Source: Chitinophaga pinensis
Lineage (GTDB): Bacteria > Bacteroidota > Bacteroidia > Chitinophagales > Chitinophagaceae
Direction of reading: 5' to 3'
Length of the DNA: 11,053 nt
NCBI GenBank assembly: GCA_945866165.1
Contig: CAMBGO010000059.1
Span: forward strand, 1-11,053
In this document: in pieces, positions 7,202-11,053 of the stretch
Position numbering within the stretch: position 1 is the stretch's first letter
Layout: each line of letters begins with the position of its first letter
The notes under the pieces: generated by a model
What the model was told of the DNA's origin: nothing
What the model saw: the letters and a program-made list of their open reading frames with translations, nothing else
Database searches by the model: none
Made by a program: the position numbers and the translations under genes

Positions 7202-7327
7202 AAGTCAGAAGTCAGGAATCAGATGTCAGACGTCAGAATACAGTAGATAGAGGACAATTATATTCATCTTGTCTCCTGTCTCCTGACTTCTGACTTCTGA
7301 CGTCTGATTTCTGACGTCTGATTTCTT
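7201..7327. repeat. Heptamer-built imperfect palindrome between convergent genes, possible two-way terminator
   Basis: The left half, 7201-7256, reads as eight consecutive 7-bp units, the best of them GAAGTCA, GATGTCA and GACGTCA. After the 8-bp spacer ATTATATT (7257-7264), the right half, 7265-7327, reads as nine units beginning with CATCTTG and TCTCCTG and continuing as ACTTCTG, ACGTCTG or ATTTCTG. The halves are reverse complements: comparing 7201-7236 with the complement of 7290-7325, 31 of 36 positions agree. The transcript of either strand could form a long hairpin. The array starts on the last base of the dehydrogenase stop and runs into the sprA stop (7326-7328), filling the whole gap. 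A bidirectional terminator is the simplest role, though there is no T tract. Confidence 0.7.
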
Positions 7328-10300
7328 ATTGCGCCAACGAAATCCTAATCTGCATACCTGCTCTTGTATTAACCGATGGTGCTGCATTTGAAACATAAGG
7401 ATTTAATCTTCTTTGGTCAAAGTAGAATTGAACATTAACCCTGTTACTAACCACATAATCTATTGTAGGTCGGATGGTAATAATTTTTTGACCTCCTGTA
7501 GCAAAAGCATTTGCTTGATCCAGCCTTGAATTTGAATTGATATCATCCCTTATGCTGAAGTCAAGTGAAAAAGTAATATCATTATCCAACTTATTTGTAG
7601 GTTCCTTTTTTCCAATTCTTAATTTGATTGGAAGTGGAAACCCTCGTTTTCTCCAGCGCATTCCAAAGGTTACTTCTGTTGATTTAATTTCACTAAGCTG
7701 ATAGTCAATTAAACTCATGCTTAACTGTCTCGACTTACGGAATTCAAACCGGCCAGATATTTGTGACGGAGTTGAAAAATCAATTCCTATTAACGGAGCA
7801 AATTGTTCTATAATAGATAAATTGGGTACTAGGAAATAGGGGATATAATTTCCAGAAAGTGTATCAACAAAAGATGGAAATCCCACCAATAAAGTATCCT
7901 GAAACAACAGGGCTGAGTTGAAGCTGTTCATGCTTAAGGTGCTGTTGTAACCATGACTAATGGTGAAGTTCGTAAAAAATCGTTGTAGGCCTTCAATCCT
8001 GCTCAATCCATTATAAGTTATTCTCCAATTTGGTTTAGGAATGTACCCACTAAATGGATTGGCCTTTACCGACCCATATTTTCCTGTTTCTAGCAACGCA
8101 ATTTTTTCAGGATCCTTATCAGTATATGCTGCCATGAAAGCTGGGATCAATACATCTTGTGCATAGCGGCCATATCCTTTATAATATCCATCAGCACCTT
8201 GGATTTTACTATAAGGATTTTTTTCTCCTAAACGCTTCGAAAGAATCAAACGATTTTCTTCAAATGTTCTAAACGTTTGACTTGTTGTATTTGGATTCGA
8301 TTTCCTGAACAATGTATTGAAAGAAATATAACTGATGCTAAATCCACCACCTGAGTAAGGACTCAATGAATTGAATGATCCTGTTCCCACGGTATCTTTG
8401 AATAGCGTCGAAAAGTTTTTATTTAGGCTCTTATCTAAATTTAAATCAATCGTCAAATCCCTGATGGGCTCAACTTGTGCCGTAAGATTCAATCGTTTTT
8501 CATAAGATTGTATAAAGAGATTATTAAGAGCTGGATCCTTTGTGATGAGTCCTTTTTTACTGATATTTTGTAGCCATTGTTGATCTGGTTGTTTTCCCAT
8601 AATGAAGTCAAGTCCGGGTGCCATGCTTCGCCAGTTTTGTCCAATGAACTTTGTACTGTCAGTATATCCTGGTAGAAAGGTTGTACCATTTTCATTATAT
8701 GTTGCACCCAACCGCTTTACTCCTGTCAATACCCTTAAAATGGATCTCTCAGTTGGCGTTAATATGATTTCTTTCCGTTCTATGGATTTTCTTTCACGAA
8801 CTATTTTCTCTTTCTTATTTTTTTCTTCTTGTTCCTTTTTTTTCTTTTCTTTCACTTGTTTCAACTCTTCATCCTCGATTTTTTGTTCTTCTTCGCCCTT
8901 ATCTTTTTCTATTGGTTGTACTTTTTGAATTCTGAAAGCACCTGGTTTGATTGTTCTAATAGTTGGGTCAAAATCATCTGGCAGTGAAAAAATTCCTTTT
9001 GGTATTGTATCAGTTTCCGCAGCTGTAGTATCACTATTTACGCTGGACTGAATCTTATCTTCTGTTGGCTTTGTTTCTTTGTCCTTCTTAGATTTTTTTA
9101 TGTCAGCTTTTTCCTTTTTTTGCTTTGGTTCCCTCACCCTCGGCTCCCTTGGAATATCAGGCATGTTTTCAACCGCACGTAGCAGCCTTGATTTATTATA
9201 AAGCTGGGTCATATTTAATTCCATTGTAGCACCTGTCTGACCACTATTTTGTATGGTATTACCAAGGTTTATTGCTAGCCTTGAAGCAGCAATCCAATTA
9301 TATGTACTCCTATATGCAACATTCACTGTTGTCCAATCTAAGAGAGGAAAATAGCTTGTTGGTAAAGTATATGTAAGGTCTGCAGCCTGATTATAAATTG
9401 TATTTCTTCCACCTTTTAGGAAGTTTTTTTGAATAGAATCTTTTTTAGACCTAGTATCAATTCTTCCATAGGGTTCATCAATTCTTGAATTGTTGGTTGC
9501 TTTAAAATCTAGGTTGAATGATTTTGTCAGATCCCATCGCATATTATAAATCCGATCGATAACGAAGTACTTATCATATGTTTCAGGTATAGTGAATTTA
9601 CCTCCACCAATATTACGTGGAAGTATTGCACCAAATTGTCTTCTTGTATCCATTCTCACTCCAATAAGGGATGGCTTGGGATTGAAGTTTACCTTTCTAA
9701 TAAAATCCAACCAGGATGCCCTTGATTTTAAAAAGTCTTTTAGTGGTTCAATGTATGTTGGTTGAGTGGTGTAATTGTATCCAATTCCGCCTTGTGTTTT
9801 ATTCACTTGATTTTTTTCAATAAGCGGGTTGTGCTGATTGGTCTGGGTCATCGAATAACTAAAATCAAAATTTGATTTACTCCAGAGTTGTATCTTTTTA
9901 TCTGGGTTTGGATTAAATCTTACATTGGTGAAGTTGATTGTTCTAAGTCCGATAAAATCTACAGCACTATTCCTAATAGAGTCTCGTTGCGACCTATATA
10001 ATCGATATTTATCTTTGAGGGTAACATCCTTATCAAATGGATCGAATTTTGGTGAGCTTATTGTATTTGATATGCTTGCAAAGAATGGTATTTCAAGTCC
10101 AATTGATTTTGGAAGTAATTTCCCTAACTGCAGGGTAGTCGACATATCAAATTGCTTGAGGTCGTCGCGGTAACGATCATTCACTCGCTGTTCTAGTTGT
10201 CCAAAACCAGCAGTATGAATATTGGCCGACATAGAAATAGACCCGAGGTCGGATAGTTGCATATTCATTTGCCCAACTGCAGCCCAACCACCTGATTCAT

Positions 10301-11053
10301 CGAGGCCCGACAACCTCATTTCATTAATCCACACTTCTGTATTTACTGGTGAAGATGTTCCGCCTTTTGGATTTTCAATTCCTAGCAACACACCTCTCAC
10401 TTCACCAAGATTTGGATTACCCATGATGGAAAATATTTTTCCATCTAAGTTCTTTCTGAAAATTTGGTTGTAGTTGTTGGAGCTCAGGTTTCTTTCATTT
10501 TTTAATGTAATTAACTCTGCCAACTTTAAATTAAGTTCATTTTGTGTTGGCCAAATGATTGTCTCATCTATCGTTCCAAATGGTGTAACCTTCAATGGGT
10601 ACTTAATCTCATAGTAGTTGTTTATATAGTCATTACCAATTCTGATAACAGCATAAACATCTCCATCGCTTACCTTGGTATATTCACGAATCCCTTCAGC
10701 ATGGTAGAACAATGAAAGGCTTGCGTACTGCCTTAAATCGTGGTTAAACGACTTGAATACAGCCCTTCCATTTCCATCTTGAAGGTTTATTACCTTCATG
10801 CTGAGTGCTTGTTCGTTTTGCAAAATATTGATACCGCCATTGCTTAGTGTTTGTACACGTTGTATTCCAGGAGGCGTTCTATAAACAACTGGGTCACGTT
10901 TATCGTTTTCTTCAATATTCACTGCAGTAACATCAAATAAGGTATTGCTATTTGCTAGGTCGATGGGTTTATAAATACCTGCTGTATCAAGGTCGTATGC
11001 AAAGCGCCTCCAGTTATTTCGCACAAGTTCAAGCTTTGCAAATCGCATTACCA
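7326..11053 (-). CDS. sprA: T9SS outer-membrane translocon SprA, C-terminal half (5' end outside window)
   Basis: SprA (Sov in Porphyromonas) is the giant outer-membrane beta-barrel through which the type IX secretion system exports its cargo; it is also needed for gliding. About 1,241 residues are visible, roughly half of a protein that usually has some 2,300-2,500. The ATG at 11046-11048 is internal: the frame stays open to the edge, and the gene begins outside. Family-like stretches include MRFAKLELVRNNWRRF, the INEMRLSGLDESGGWAA segment, PGYTDSTKFIGQNW with APGLDFIMG, LITKDPALNNLF and the C-terminal SNRVNVQFYFDQRRLNPYVS. Many alternating aromatic/polar stretches fit barrel strands. Residues about 629-763 of the fragment form a Lys/Glu-rich low-complexity insertion. 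The stop abuts the heptamer palindrome. The type B sorting protein at 3544-6162 is a plausible cargo. Promoter and start are not in view. Confidence 0.94.
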   Translation of the reverse strand, partial: VMRFAKLELVRNNWRRFAYDLDTAGIYKPIDLANSNTLFDVTAVNIEENDKRDPVVYRTPPGIQRVQTLSNGGINILQNEQALSMKVINLQDGNGRAVFKSFNHDLRQYASLSLFYHAEGIREYTKVSDGDVYAVIRIGNDYINNYYEIKYPLKVTPFGTIDETIIWPTQNELNLKLAELITLKNERNLSSNNYNQIFRKNLDGKIFSIMGNPNLGEVRGVLLGIENPKGGTSSPVNTEVWINEMRLSGLDESGGWAAVGQMNMQLSDLGSISMSANIHTAGFGQLEQRVNDRYRDDLKQFDMSTTLQLGKLLPKSIGLEIPFFASISNTISSPKFDPFDKDVTLKDKYRLYRSQRDSIRNSAVDFIGLRTINFTNVRFNPNPDKKIQLWSKSNFDFSYSMTQTNQHNPLIEKNQVNKTQGGIGYNYTTQPTYIEPLKDFLKSRASWLDFIRKVNFNPKPSLIGVRMDTRRQFGAILPRNIGGGKFTIPETYDKYFVIDRIYNMRWDLTKSFNLDFKATNNSRIDEPYGRIDTRSKKDSIQKNFLKGGRNTIYNQAADLTYTLPTSYFPLLDWTTVNVAYRSTYNWIAASRLAINLGNTIQNSGQTGATMELNMTQLYNKSRLLRAVENMPDIPREPRVREPKQKKEKADIKKSKKDKETKPTEDKIQSSVNSDTTAAETDTIPKGIFSLPDDFDPTIRTIKPGAFRIQKVQPIEKDKGEEEQKIEDEELKQVKEKKKKEQEEKNKKEKIVRERKSIERKEIILTPTERSILRVLTGVKRLGATYNENGTTFLPGYTDSTKFIGQNWRSMAPGLDFIMGKQPDQQWLQNISKKGLITKDPALNNLFIQSYEKRLNLTAQVEPIRDLTIDLNLDKSLNKNFSTLFKDTVGTGSFNSLSPYSGGGFSISYISFNTLFRKSNPNTTSQTFRTFEENRLILSKRLGEKNPYSKIQGADGYYKGYGRYAQDVLIPAFMAAYTDKDPEKIALLETGKYGSVKANPFSGYIPKPNWRITYNGLSRIEGLQRFFTNFTISHGYNSTLSMNSFNSALLFQDTLLVGFPSFVDTLSGNYIPYFLVPNLSIIEQFAPLIGIDFSTPSQISGRFEFRKSRQLSMSLIDYQLSEIKSTEVTFGMRWRKRGFPLPIKLRIGKKEPTNKLDNDITFSLDFSIRDDINSNSRLDQANAFATGGQKIITIRPTIDYVVSNRVNVQFYFDQRRLNPYVSNAAPSVNTRAGMQIRISLAQ

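Noticed and set aside
7201..7327. CRISPR array or integron attC site
   Set aside because: The units are only 7 bp with no spacers, which excludes CRISPR. A palindrome after a gene recalls attC, but the characteristic GTTRRRY and RYYYAAC core sites are absent and no integrase is visible.
8602..8928. 108-residue reading frame on the + strand, rich in Ser and Phe
   Set aside because: It is the complement of the Lys/Glu-rich part of sprA; AAG/AAA/GAA codons read backwards give Phe, Ser and Leu. No family motif is present.

Overview
The window looks like a chromosomal segment of an A+T-rich member of the Bacteroidota. The main evidence is a large C-terminal part of SprA (the outer-membrane channel of the type IX secretion system, T9SS), a secreted protein with a type B T9SS sorting domain, a Lnb-like (DUF4105) membrane protein, a Bacteroidota-type promoter (TTG, 19 bp, TAnnTTTG-like) and the lack of Shine-Dalgarno sequences. 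The dispersed intergenic repeats remind me of Chitinophagales/Chitinophagaceae genomes, but that narrower placement is inference from memory.

Layout. Bases 1-759 (+) are the 3' two-thirds of dprA, running in from the left edge. At 789-2270 (+) is guaB (IMP dehydrogenase), whose promoter overlaps the dprA stop codon and lies so close to the ATG that the mRNA is probably leaderless. Nine bases later, at 2280-3452 (+), is a Lnb-like lipoprotein N-acyltransferase candidate, probably co-transcribed with guaB. At 3544-6162 (+) is an 872-residue secreted protein with two PKD domains, four tandem domains of about 75 residues and a type B sorting domain; it needs a TTG start. Bases 6163-6451 are non-coding: an A+T-rich stretch, then a G+C-rich structured repeat, then short 7-bp repeats. 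At 6452-7201 (+) is a YdfG-like short-chain dehydrogenase. Bases 7201-7327 form a large imperfect palindrome built almost wholly of 7-bp units, between two convergent genes. At 7326-11053 (-) is the C-terminal half of sprA, cut by the right edge.

How the genes relate. sprA and the sorting-domain protein belong to one pathway (translocon and cargo), and the Lnb-like protein would mature lipoproteins, so three of the six genes concern the cell envelope or surface. dprA (natural transformation), guaB (GTP synthesis) and the dehydrogenase look like ordinary metabolic or housekeeping neighbours. I see no CRISPR array, transposase, phage gene, tRNA or rRNA. The most unusual material is non-coding: the two kinds of repeat flanking the dehydrogenase gene and the guaB promoter overlap.
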